Assembly: GCF_963422355.1 (NCBI RefSeq)
Contig: NC_085090.1
Coordinates: 1,977,411-2,041,410, forward strand
Source of the DNA: Corticium candelabrum
Taxonomy: Eukaryota; Porifera; Homoscleromorpha; Homosclerophorida; Plakinidae
Direction: 5' to 3'
DNA: 64,000 bases
The notes under the pieces are model-generated. The model had not been told where the DNA came from. It ran no database searches and saw only the letters and a program-made list of their open reading frames with translations. Each line of letters begins with the position of its first letter. The first letter of the stretch is position 1. Positions 9,906-20,202 of this stretch are shown piece after piece. The position numbers and the translations under genes are program-made.

Positions 9906-12286
9906 CAGCGTTGTGCGATTAAATCGATTATTCGATTTATCGATTGCTTGTGACGCATCGATAAGGCATCGATGGCCGGGGAACTCCCTATCGATTAATC
10001 GGGCATGCGCATTCAGTCGTCACGTGTAGGTCGTTTGCTCAGTGCAGTGTCTGTTAGTCTTGACTTCAAATGAGTGTAAGGGAAGTACCAGACAGAAATT
10101 ACTTGAAAGAAGCGGGTCTCCTGCCTCCTAGGCAGTGCTCTTCCGAAGTTTGGCGGTACTTTGGCTTCCGTGGTGAAAACGGGAAGATTGAGGATCCGAA
10201 ACACGTAATAGATCTTGCAGCATGTCTGGCGGTGCTCTTCGCCATTGCAGTTTTGGCTTCGCTCTGTCTATAGGTTGTATGCACCATCAACAAATGCGGC
10301 GCCGTTCTGAAGTACTGTGGTAACACCACCAACCTGGCCGCTCACATGAAATCTCGTCACCCGCTAGTGTTTATGAAAACAAGTCTCTCAAGAGACTCAA
10401 ATCCCGCGAAGCAGAAGGAGAAACGTGCGCAAGAGGATCAGGCCGTCTCGATGTCATCTACTGTAGGAGAGAAAGCTGCATTCGTCAGTCCATTCCAACT
10501 CGCAGCAAAGCTACCAACATCCAGTAAGAGAGCCTCTGTGATCACTGACGCCGTTGCCTACTTCATTGCTAAAGACATGCAGCCGGTTAGTGCCGTAGAG
10601 TGCCTCGGATTTCGAAGTATGTTCAAGGTTCTTGAACCTCGCTATGAAATTCCGAGCCGAAAAACATTCACCCAAAGAGTGCTTCCCGCTCTCTATGTGA
10701 AAGTCAAGGAATCAGTTGCAACCGTGGTATCTTTGGCAGAATGGTACGCCATAACAACAGATTGTTGGACCAGTTGTGCCAACAACTCTTTTATCGGTGT
10801 CACCTTTCACACCATTAGTAATGACTGGCAGCTTCAGCACCTCGTCCTGGAGAATGTGGAGCTACCTGACAAGCACACAGCTGAGAACCTGGCTGCTAGT
10901 CTGGAGGATATTCTGAAGCAATGGGAACTTGATTCTACAAAACTTTCTGGTGCCACAGTAGACAACGCAGCCAACATACAAAAAGCAGTAGCAGATATTT
11001 TGAAATGGAAGTGCTTAGGTTGTTTTGGTCACACTATCAATCTATGTGTGAAAGCAGGGCTGAAACAGCAACAGATACAGGTGGCCCTTGCCAGATGTTC
11101 CAGGCTGGTCAAATTCTTTCGGAAATCCACAGTTGCTGCGAACCTCCTAACCAAGAAACAAGCAGCGTTGGAGTCTCCAGTGCATAAGCTGGTGAAGGAT
11201 GTGGAGACACGATGGAATTCCACCTATGATATGGTTCAAAGGATCATAGAACAACAAGGTCCTGTGTGTGCAACACTGGTAGAGCTAAAACGATTAGACC
11301 TGTTGCCCAAGGAAGAAGACTTCACCCTGCTGGAGCAGTTGGTAAATGTCCTGAAGCCATTTAGAGATGTGACCATTCAAGTTCAAGGAGAACAGTATGT
11401 CACTATATCAATAATTAGACCACTCCTTCATCACCTCACTGAGAATGTGCTGCAACTACAGGAAACTGACTCCTCCGTAATCAAGAACATGAAGAGGGAT
11501 ATGGTCAGCAACCTTGGTTCTCGATACCAATCACTTTCAATTTCAAACCTGCTTGACTGTGCATGCTTTCTTGACCCAAGATTCAAGAGCCTGCCTTTCA
11601 TGAGTGAGGACAATCGGAAAAAGCTTCACACATTTGTTTTGGAGGAGGCAATCGACCACTATGAGTCTCTAAATTCAGACACAGAACCAGCAGCTTCTGA
11701 AGAAAAGAATGAAGACCAGCTTCCACTGCCAAAAAAGCACAAGAGTGAATTAGGCCAGCTTCTTGGTGACATGTTTACCAATCTGAGTCAAGCGAAACAA
11801 GTGACCTCCAGGGACAAAGCAGAAAACGTCTTGCAGAAGTATCTTGATGAGCCATGCTTGAACATTGATGAGAATGCTTTGAAGTGGTGGGAGCAAAACA
11901 GTTCTCGGTTTCCTGCCATTTCCAAAATTGCCCAAAGACTACTCTGTATACCAGCCACAAGTACTCCTGCAGAAAGGCTCTTTTCAACAGCTGGGAACAT
12001 TATCAGCTCAAAACGAGCGAACCTGGATCCCCATAATGCATCGATGTTGTGTTTCCTTGCAGAAAACTTGCAGTAGTTATGTAACTATTGCCTGATAGAG
12101 TCTTCACTGTGTTACTATGATCTCGAATGGAGCTGTGCTGTTGTGTAAAATTGTGAAGGTGTGTGTAAATGAGCATTAATGAAATACGAGGTCAGACTTA
12201 CCGATTAATCGATAAATCGTGATACTGACTTCAAGTAATCGGCAATAATCGGCAATACCAATTATTTTCATTATCGCACAACGCTG
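9906..12286 (+). mobile_element. Complete hAT-superfamily DNA transposon with 8-bp target duplication
   Basis: The left end starts cagcgttgtgcgat and the right end finishes atcgcacaacgctg: a perfect 14-bp terminal inverted repeat. The 8 bp gtacaaac occurs immediately outside both ends (9898-9905 and 12287-12294), the target-duplication size of hAT elements. Subterminal zones carry many tcgatta/taatcg words on both sides (9912-10008 and 12200-12255), likely transposase-binding sites by analogy. The element is 2381 bp and encodes one spliced transposase. An exact duplication, intact ends and an open reading frame suggest recent insertion. Confidence 0.93.
10070..12076 (+). CDS. hAT transposase with BED zinc finger (two exons, 645 aa)
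   Basis: Exon 1 is 10070-10204 and exon 2 is 10274-12076. The 69-bp intron starts gtaatag and ends ctatag, with phase 0 on both sides. The BED finger spans the junction: SSEVWRYFGF in exon 1, then VVCTINKCGAVLKYCG and HMKSRH (Cys-Cys-His-x4-His) in exon 2. The catalytic core shows TTDCWTS and ATVDNAANI, which fit the two acidic residues of hAT nucleases, and CFGHTINLCV. The C-terminus has the hAT dimerisation motif IPATSTPAERLFSTAGNIIS. Length and domain order match animal hAT transposases of the ZBED/Ac type. No stop or frameshift was seen, so the protein may be functional. It would act in the nucleus, binding the element ends and cutting DNA. Confidence 0.93.
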
Positions 12287-12473
12287 GTACAAACGTAATC
12301 GGAAAACACCTGACACTTTAAAGTGTATTGTGGAGGCACTATTCGAGCATACAGAGCAGAAGGAATTTGTTGACAATCCTGTCAAAATGGTTGTTTATCA
12401 TCCACTGAATAAACGACTTCCCGTTTCACTTGCTATAAATCAAAGAATAGTCTTACTAAAGCCCGGATTCGAC

Positions 12474-13543
12474 ATGGAGGGTCTCATCGACAGCGTGCGG
12501 AAGTATCTTTGTCTTCAGCGCGTGCATTTAAAAGAACATAGACCTGCGGAGTAAGGAAAACGACTGAAAGAAAGTGGCGGAAGAAACTGGCCTCTCGCGT
12601 GAAGACTGCCAAGCACGGGTAAAGATTTCGGCACAGATTTGTGCGGGAGCTCAAAACGGTCAAGCATTGTGTCAGTGGTGATGAAGGCACCCTGTACGTC
12701 CCAGCTTGTGAATATTTTGAGCAACTCAATTTCCTTGCGAAGTCTGTGAAACATAGACAGTGAGTGAATCACAATCACCTTGCATGCGTGTGTCACTATT
12801 CTTCTATAGTCTGTATTTTTCTTCTTTCGGTTCTGTGTCGCCTACTTGTGTTTTTGGAAGTTTATTTGCAACACTGTGGTCAGGTCGTATTTGTTCACAC
12901 TTGTGTCAATTCATTTATTTCAAGTGCTTTTCACAGTTGAAGTTCTGGATACTAATGATTTTGCTATTAAGACTGACACAAATTTCATTGCAAGTAGTGA
13001 AGTCATCCAAATTCAATCTCAAGGTTTTGCTGATGCAGCAAGGTAAATGTTCTATTAGTGCACATATGCTTTGTATAAATAGCTGAGAAACTTGTTGTTT
13101 AAAACTTCAATGTTACCATTTTGCAATTAACACGTTTTGTCTCTAGTACTTTCCATAAAGTCAGATCTGATGAAGAGTGTGATGTCGACAGTGGTGGATC
13201 ATCAGTGTTATCAGGGTCAACATCTGTAGCAGATCGTGATGTGTCTGCTCCATATTCATTGCGTTCACTGTTTGTCAATTCTACAAACAGGCAAAGGAAA
13301 GCTCAGTCTGCAGATGTCGTTGAACTAAAACTTATTGAAACGTTACAGAAAACAAAAGATCTACAGTTCCAGAGTTTTTGTGGAATGATGAGTACCTTAT
13401 TGGAATGCAGATAGCACCAAAAATGAGGAAACTTTCGGATCTTGCAAAGTTGAAAATTCCGCAAGCAATGCTGGAAGTCGAATTTGGATACCAATTCCAG
13501 GACTTTAATCAACAACAGCCTTATCAACAGCAGCCTTGCTAAA
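12474..13543 (+). pseudogene. MADF-BESS protein remnant (transposon accessory type)
   Basis: The MADF domain begins MEGLIDSVRKYLCL at 12474. Changing frame, it continues LRSKEND(stop)KKVAEETG, LSREDCQARVK, then RFVREL, KTVKHCVSGDEGTLYVPA and EYFEQLNFLAK up to about 12761. Further exons carry VEVLDTNDFAIKTDTNFIAS (about 12938-13043) and a Ser-rich linker (13145-13410) with VVELKLIETLQKTKDLQFQS. After a frameshift near 13411, a BESS-like end reads IAPKMRKLSDLAKLKIPQAM and LEVEFGY, then a Gln-rich tail to 13543. A TGA replaces the conserved Trp of the MADF core. Such proteins bind DNA and often accompany PIF/Harbinger transposases; a decayed transposase lies at 14226-14690 on the other strand. 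Confidence 0.7.
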
Positions 13544-14033
13544 AATAGTCTTTCAGTAACTTACAGTGATATTAATTTAAGTAACTGTTCAATCAACCGG
13601 CTTTTTTAAAAAGTCACAAAATTGTCTCAGAGACAGTTGAAATTTTGTGAATACCTACATGTGATGTAGTAAGTTAATTAATATCTGCACGTTATTACAG
13701 AACAGCAGCAATTGATTTTCTTGTTAGCAAACACACAATTTCAACTATTCACTATACTAAAAATAGGCTGTCAGAAAATTTGAGTTGTAGTTGAAAAAGT
13801 AGTTGAAATGACTCACTCATAGCCAATACAATCTACTCAGCGCTGTCAGTCATTCACAATTGCTTTTGTTCTAATGCGTTGATCGATACCGCGTATCTGG
13901 TGATTCCTTCTGGAGCAAATGTAGGTAATATTATTTGTTCGCAACACTGGATTTATCTGCATGTCTATCTGCCTGTTAGTTAAGCTAATTGCAGATCGAT
14001 ACTGTCTTTGTTACGGTATTCCTTGTGTGATGT

Positions 14034-14035
<2 letters not shown>
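13544..14035. other. AT-rich interval without genes
   Basis: No open frame of interest and no recognisable repeat. Contains ttaattaatat and similar AT-rich words. Confidence 0.4.
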
Positions 14036-14082
<47 letters not shown>

Positions 14083-14106
14083 TGTGGTGTGGTGTGTGTG
14101 CGTGCG
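14036..14106. repeat. (GT)n microsatellite
   Basis: An uninterrupted gt run at about 14036-14080 passes into imperfect ggtgtggtgtg and gcgtgcatgtgtg words. Cys/Val open frames across it are artefacts. Confidence 0.95.
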
Positions 14107-14225
14107 TGCATGTGTGTGTTAACCCACATACGTATACCGTTTGTGTAGTGGTTTTTAAAAAGCCGGTTGAGGTGATACGAAATCAACACATCAATATCCA
14201 GTGCGGTGGATATGATCATATTGCA

Positions 14226-14690
14226 ATGTAGCTCCTTGAGACGACAAAAATCGCTGAAAAGTTCTCTAACTTCAGTAGCAGATCGGCTGCGCATGTTTCT
14301 TCCTACACGGCCTGTTCTTTGCAATCCTTCCTCCAACTTCCTTCCACAACAATTCCAGTTCCATCCTCTGCATTAATAAATCCGGGAGGACAGTAAGCTG
14401 AGAACTCGGTTGTTCGGAGAAAATTATGCAAGGCTATAGCAGCTTTGGTAAATACGACAGTATTTTAAGGGAATGCCATAAAGGGCTTTCGTAACCAGCG
14501 TCACCTGGCTCTAAAATCCCAAGCTGTTTTCAATTGCTCGTCTACATCAACTGAGAAGATAATTGAAAACTGCTTGAAAATCTTCTAGATTTTTTCCCAG
14601 GAAATGGGCGCATCATATCAGTGCGAAGTGGAAATGCTGCATCGCCCACAAATACAAAGGGCGGCCTATCACTTATTGATTTTCTGGATA
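14226..14690 (-). pseudogene. PIF/Harbinger transposase C-terminal remnant
   Basis: Reading the minus strand from about 14670: PPFVFVGDAAFPLRTDMMRP, FPGKK, a decayed stretch, then FRARWRWLRKPFMA, then TKAAIALHNFLRTTEFSAYC, PPGFINAEDGTG, GSWRKDCKEQA and finally RSRSATEVRELFSDF. GDAAFPL, the A/RWR block and A-LHN-L are hallmarks of the DDE nuclease of PIF/Harbinger (DDE_Tnp_4) elements. In-frame stops and frame changes occur between blocks. The N-terminal half was not found to the right. Its convergent neighbour at 12474-13543 is a MADF-BESS gene, consistent with one decayed two-gene element. Confidence 0.75.
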
Positions 14691-14699
14691 TAATCTGTC

Positions 14700-15350
14700 T
14701 ATATTGTTCGTCGAATAGTGTTGGCTAGGATGAGTGTATTGTATCAGATTTAGGAAATTGTAAGTGAAATGTATGTATAGTAGATACTAAGTACACAGAC
14801 GTCTAGTTTGCAAGTAGGCGTAGCAAAATACATAAATAGATGATGTCGATACTCGAAAGTTTTGGGCTGTCTAATTTCTAAGAGCAAGATCTAAAACACG
14901 GTAAACACATATCAAGACTCTATATAATTATATCCCTTGTCATATCTATTCGTTTCAATTCGCTAAGCCCCAGGTATACATTTATAGACGTTTAGAACTG
15001 AAAGAGTACTGCGCATTCTCGACAGACACGCCATATCATTACTCTCTAAAAGTATTTCGTCTTCCGCTGGTTGATCTGCAGATGTTATACGTAACGTGAA
15101 AGTCAACAACAACATAATGAGTGAGTTATTGGCAGTTATAGAGAGACGCTTCGATGTGAATGGAGCTCACGAAGATGAACAACGGTGGCCGTAGACTTCT
15201 GTTGATATTACCGATAACGCGTAACGAGTCGTAGTTGACCCCAATTCTTGAATTGAATACATGAGTAAACAGACCTACAATAGAGCTTTGTAACAAAGTA
15301 TAACTAATTGTAATTGCTCTTTCGTGGAGCTCTAGCGATTAATTTAGCCA
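14700..15350. other. Interval without a recognisable gene
   Basis: Where the N-terminal half of the neighbouring transposase would be expected I see no conserved block. Only short frames are present. Confidence 0.35.
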
Positions 15351-15352
15351 TA

Positions 15353-15510
15353 GATGGATAACGCGAGGGCCGTCCGCCACGAGGTCAGTCGTCAAAGAGT
15401 TGAAGAAATTTGCTGTAGAATAAAGAATGTGAGGTGCTCCTTGGGTCGGCTGTTTGAGCCCCTACCTCTGCTTAGGATGGAGTCTGGTCTGAATAGCTTT
15501 GCCTTAGCCT
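15353..15510. repeat. Dispersed short repeat, copy 1
   Basis: The stretch starting gatggataacgcgagggccg and ending near gtctggtctgaatagctttg aligns with 17946-18105. Shared words include gtgctccttgg, gctgtttgagcccctacctc and ggatggagtctggtctgaat. The 81-codon frame over copy 1 is broken in copy 2, so it is unlikely to be coding. Confidence 0.8.
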
Positions 15511-15949
15511 CGCAAGACAGGCTCTTCCGCGCAGTCCCTGAGCTGAACGCACGTGAATCACGAGGAGGAAGAGCTTTGCCGGAATTGCTCCAGCGCTAGA
15601 AGAGCCTGGTCGCTTTCGAGAACGTCATAGTAACGTGGGACCCCGGATCCGGTTTCATAGCTTGATAAGGCTAGTTCGATTAGCTAAGGATGTAAGTACG
15701 AAAAGTTGAGTAACACGCGACATCGCTTCACGCACTTGCTTGTTTGCGAGCAAGTACGTAGTTGACATCATCGTTCCCTTCTAGTACGTATACAAGTCCA
15801 AAAACATTTTGAGAAAATGATGGGTATGTAGGGATGGGTATGTACTTATGGCGGATTTGCACAGTTGACTGAAGAAAATTGCTATTTTAGATTATTGGCT
15901 AGCTGTAAACTTAGCATCCTACCTTGCTTGATGCCAAATATCAGCATTT

Positions 15950-17930
15950 TTGTTCGTCGAGAAAACGTCCAAAAAATTGTTGAACACGACTAGCCCAGTT
16001 GAATTCCAATGCAACCATTTAGTGTACAAGAAGTGTGCCATTCAACACTTGCATCAGTCTCCCTTGTATGACTGTCCCCAGTGCCAGCTGTCCATAAACA
16101 AGGAGCACATCAAGAGTCCATCAGCAATAACATCTGCATCATTAGCATCACTACAGATTACTTGCAGTAACCCACACTGCAACAACACCAAGCGTCTGGA
16201 CAGATAACAACAACAGTATACTTATTGTAGCAAGGGAGGGGGGATCAGACAAAGAGGAGATGCCTACCCCACTCAGACAAACCCTAGGTACAGTCCTTGC
16301 GGCACCCTTAACGCAAACACCAAACACAATCGAGAAAAGAGCAGCCAGCAACATTGTGAGAAGAATGGTCAATTCTTCAGTGAAGATGCTTCAGACTACT
16401 TCGCTTCATTGAAGACAAGAGGAAAGGTAAGGAAAGGAGAAACGCAATTCAACTGCCTAGTGACAGTGACTCTCTATGATCTACAGCCTATAACTTATGT
16501 TCGTGTCCCAATGCCTGTTGCAACAGCATCTATAAGCTCCAACTCTACTTTACGGCAGCGATCAAAGCAAGTGTCTCAAGTCCGAGACATAATTTCTGGA
16601 GGACCTGCAGCATCAGCTGTCCAGCTAAAGGATGAACTAAGACACCTAAGAAAGGAAAGAGATGACCTTTTGAAAGAAGCTGGGTTGATACCGACTGGTC
16701 TTTATGTAACTCAAGAGGAGAGCCTTGCCCTGAAAGCAGATTTATCTATACCCTGGACCAAACTACGAGCTCTTAGAAGGTAGACACAATACTTACTTGG
16801 CTGTATGTTCAAGCTCTTGCTCACTGTCTGTACTTCAGATGGCTATCACGCTGGGGTGTGACATTGGCTAGTGAGAAGAAACAGAGACAGCTGTTAGAAA
16901 CCTGGACGCCAGTTGATATTGAGGGTGAGACTATAATACTAACATTCAAACTGCCAACAGGCGGAGAAGAACTCCGGTCATCGCCTTGTGTCTTTGTACC
17001 CTCTCTTCCGAAAACAGTACACTCACTTCTGAACGAGTTCGATAAGTAAGCCAGATTAATCATGCTAACAAACAAATACAAAAAAACTCTCACCATTGCA
17101 GAGCCAACCAACTTGTCTGGCATGAAGTGATCCCTGAAGATGAAGTGTGGTTGAAGGTTGGAGGGGACAAAGGAGGATCAACGTTCAAATTGTCTGTCCA
17201 GCTAGCCAATGTGCCAATTGTGAATTCAGTAAAAAACACCTATGTCATAACGTGCTATCAAGGCAGTGACACCATCACCAATCTACAAGTTACTATAGCA
17301 CGATACAGAGAACAGCTGCACGAGTTAACTTGAAATTGCCTGGAGGTAAGAGCTACTATTTAAAAAGCACTGATGGCATTAATTACAAATTATTCATAGT
17401 GGAAAAAAGATGCGTCTCTTTATCTTTGGAGACTATGAATTTCTGACCAAGCTTTATGGGATATCTGGAGCTTCAGGTATAAGTCAAATTAATTTATACG
17501 CCAATTAACTTATTTGGAGCTTTACTCTCAGGTAGGCATTGCTGTCTTTGGTGTCTCATTGACAACAAGACAATGGCAAAGCCAGTATCAGAGAGAGGCA
17601 CATTTGAAGCACGAACACTCCAACGACTGAGTAGTGACTATAACAGATTCATGGCTGCAGGCGGAATGATAAAAAAAGCAAAGTTCTTCAACAATGCCAT
17701 ACGTCCCTACCTCTTCAACATTCCTTTGGATCAAGTATGTTAAAGATCACAACTGAGGCTTAATGAGTGGTTTCAGTATGTGCCTGCCTCCTACAGGTTG
17801 CGATTCCTGCTCTTCATATCAGCTTGGGTATCTTTCAGAAGCTGTACGAGCTTCTAGAAAATGCAGCTCATAAAGTTGACCTCCACAGAAGTCCACAATG
17901 CAGACAACTAAGTTGCGCGGCCTTCCATAG
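15950..17930 (+). pseudogene. N-terminal and middle part of the uncharacterised transposase-like family
   Basis: The segment opens with half of a RING-like finger (VEFQCNHLVYKKCAIQHL, DCPQC; 15990-16100; the first cysteine pair is lost), then TPLRQTLGTVLAAP and SNIVRRMVNSS after a frame change. Exon 16487-16779 gives SGGPAASAVQLKDELRHLRK and SLALKADLSIPWTKLRALRR. Exon 16839-17045 gives WLSRWGVTLASEKKQ. Exon 17102 onward gives VWLKVGGDKGGSTFKLSVQL with a stop at 17331-17333. About 17408-17476 gives RLFIFGDYEFLTKLYGISGA. Exon 17532-17734 gives GRHCCLWCLIDNK, and 17797 onward VAIPALHISLGIFQKLYELL. Phases match at most junctions. I recognise a multi-copy invertebrate family but know no established function. 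The Asp of GGDKGG and of FGDYEFL may be nuclease acids (inference). A RING frameshift and one stop make this copy defective. It ends where the repeats at 17946 and 18314 begin. Confidence 0.6.
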
Positions 17931-17945
17931 TTGAAACGGCCGTGA

Positions 17946-18105
17946 GATGGACAACGCGAGGGCCGGACAACCACGAGGTTAGACGTCAAAGGGTTAAGGA
18001 ATTTGCTGTAGAATGAAGAATTTCTGTAAGGTGCTCCTTGGCTCAGCTGTTTGAGCCCCTACCTCTGCTTGGGATGGAGTCTGGTCTGAATAGCTTTGCC
18101 TCAAG
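17946..18105. repeat. Dispersed short repeat, copy 2
   Basis: Second copy of the sequence at 15353-15510, in the same orientation. The two copies flank the gene remnant 15950-17930 on both sides, so they might once have bounded an insertion or arisen by duplication. Confidence 0.8.
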
Positions 18106-18313
18106 CATCAAAGTCAGCTAGGCATATTCAGGGTTTTAGCCGGGCTCCTTCTCCCCCTTTTGTCGCCCGTCATGCAGTCCGGGGTCGACCATATATTAAA
18201 ACTCGTCCAGTCAAGGTAAGAAGTCAACTTCTACGATACAGATGATAAAAGGCAGATGAATATTCTTTCTATTGACAGCAGTGACTCGCTAAAGGAAAAT
18301 TATTGCTAAAATT

Positions 18314-18842
18314 CTATAAAGCACATATATATTTGAATGAACACGACGTTGATTCACACCATGGAAAAGTAAAATGCGGGCAAGGCATGTCTTGAATATT
18401 CAATGACGAACAAACGCACTATTTCCCAGCCAATTATTACGACAGTAATAGAACAACTTGCAGATGAGCATCTAACTTAGATAAATAGTATACACTTTGC
18501 GCACGTGCTGTATATTGCAATGAAGACAAAGAAGGACCGCAAGCACACTTAAACTAAGTCTTCCCATTAGAAAAGTACACTGTTTTCATAAAATGGTAAA
18601 TACTGTAAACTCATTATACATGTTAGGCGTGATGTTGTTGTAGGTATTTAGCCCTTGACGCGTTTCGTACTCATGTAATGTCCTTACGACGAAAACTTTG
18701 ACGAATTTACTCCCACGCACTGACGTCCTGAAGTTGTATTCAATAGGTACTGTCCAGGTTCATGGGTAGATGTGCGCCAGTGAAGGAACGCGACTTACAG
18801 CAACCGAATCGACCGTGCTACCGGATCCTAACCAGCATCAGT
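18314..18842. repeat. Dispersed 0.5-kb repeat, copy 2
   Basis: Aligns in the same orientation with 7800-8275. The extra roughly 50 bases near 18598-18650 include aaatactgtaaactcattat. Copy 2 lies just downstream of the truncated N-terminal half of the transposase-like family, whereas copy 1 lies just upstream of its C-terminal half. Confidence 0.85.
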
Positions 18843-19665
18843 CAGATTCCGGGAATGCACGTGACTCTTAGTTAGCCAACAAAGCCGCTGAAGAAGTTCG
18901 AGGTGCCAATGAATATGCGAAAAGCAAAAGCGAAGGCGATATATTGTGCATGATGCAAAATCAGGAGGCACAATTGCTAATATGACTGAAGAAAACGGCA
19001 GTAGAAGAGCGACAGCACTCATGAGAAAACGTTAGGTTTGAAAAGTGATAAAGTCAATCGTGCAATATCAAAAACGCCTATCAGAAACAACAAAGTCTGA
19101 TCCAGTATCAATTGTAAAGCTTACCACTAAACGACGTGGTCAAAAAACAGGATGCGTCTCTCATAAAGGTTTAATTAAATGCCTTATTATGTATGTCACA
19201 ATGGCCGGAGTGCAAAAACCGGACTCCGAAAGAGGCGCGTCAGTATTTTGCAATAAGAGATGCATTAGTACTCGAAAACAGGGCATTGGACAGAGGAAAG
19301 TACATGGCGAAGCCGAGGAAAACGTTTGAACCGTGTTTGACTACGGTATTCCCTCAGTCTCGCGGTCTCACAAACTAGCTTCTATTTGTTATGAGTCATA
19401 CCTAAATTATCTAGCAAGATATGTAAACGTTTCTACTTATAGCTCGTTAGAGTTTTAGTAATACACAGAAAATTCACTAAAGAACTACAGGTCGAGTTTG
19501 TGAGAGTTACCAACTTTGGCATGAAAGAACGTCTAGAAAGAACCTCTAGAATCAATTCGCCTACCCCAATTTTTTTGATCTGGCGTACAACGTAAAAGTG
19601 CCTAATTTTGAATTTGGCAGTACCAAACGTACGAGAGCTGTCTGCCGGCGTCAAGTCGGACAGAT

Positions 19666-20202
19666 ATGTTATGTTCACGCCACTCAACGAGACGCTGTTC
19701 CCGATACAATCACGGGGGAACAATGACAGCCCACTTCACCAACCTGGAAAAGATCAAATATATAAAATACTATAACCTCCTATTTCATCTGCTCAAGGCA
19801 GTCCACACGTTTCAACTGGGAAACGTGTCAACGATAAAATCTACAGGTCGGACTCGCCTTGACAGGTACTACACCATCTTGGAGCGCACATCACGAATCG
19901 GGCTGAGGAAGATGGCTTCAGAGTGGAGGCCAGGGTACAAGCACGACGACGCGTCGTCCGAGTACCATCGCCCTAAGGCATTCAACATCATCAACCTTCT
20001 CCGCCCTGCCACCGTTAGAGTGAGTTACATTAGCGCGCCGCAATACATTGGGAAGGTTAGAGAAAAGATGCAACTGGCGGACAACCGTCTTAGAAGAAGC
20101 GGCGTCACCAGGCATCATTCCAGTGGACGTCTGATTTTGAGGCAGAAAAGGATATTCGGGGATTTGAAAGCCTATTTGCCTACGCGACCCACAACAGTAT
20201 AA
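19666..20202 (+). CDS. Hypothetical ORF, 178 codons, unassigned
   Basis: An open frame begins at 19666 and contains NNLLFHLLKAVHTF-like hydrophobic helices and a basic C-terminal half (RLRRSGVTRHHSSGRLILRQ). It has no signal peptide, no clear membrane segment and no motif I know. A second candidate start lies at 19723 (MTAHFTNLEKIKYIKYYNLL). Length exceeds chance expectation only mildly, and the reverse strand has overlapping frames at 19433-19723 and 19918-20118. Coding is uncertain. Confidence 0.25.
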   Translation: MLCSRHSTRRCSRYNHGGTMTAHFTNLEKIKYIKYYNLLFHLLKAVHTFQLGNVSTIKSTGRTRLDRYYTILERTSRIGLRKMASEWRPGYKHDDASSEYHRPKAFNIINLLRPATVRVSYISAPQYIGKVREKMQLADNRLRRSGVTRHHSSGRLILRQKRIFGDLKAYLPTRPTTV

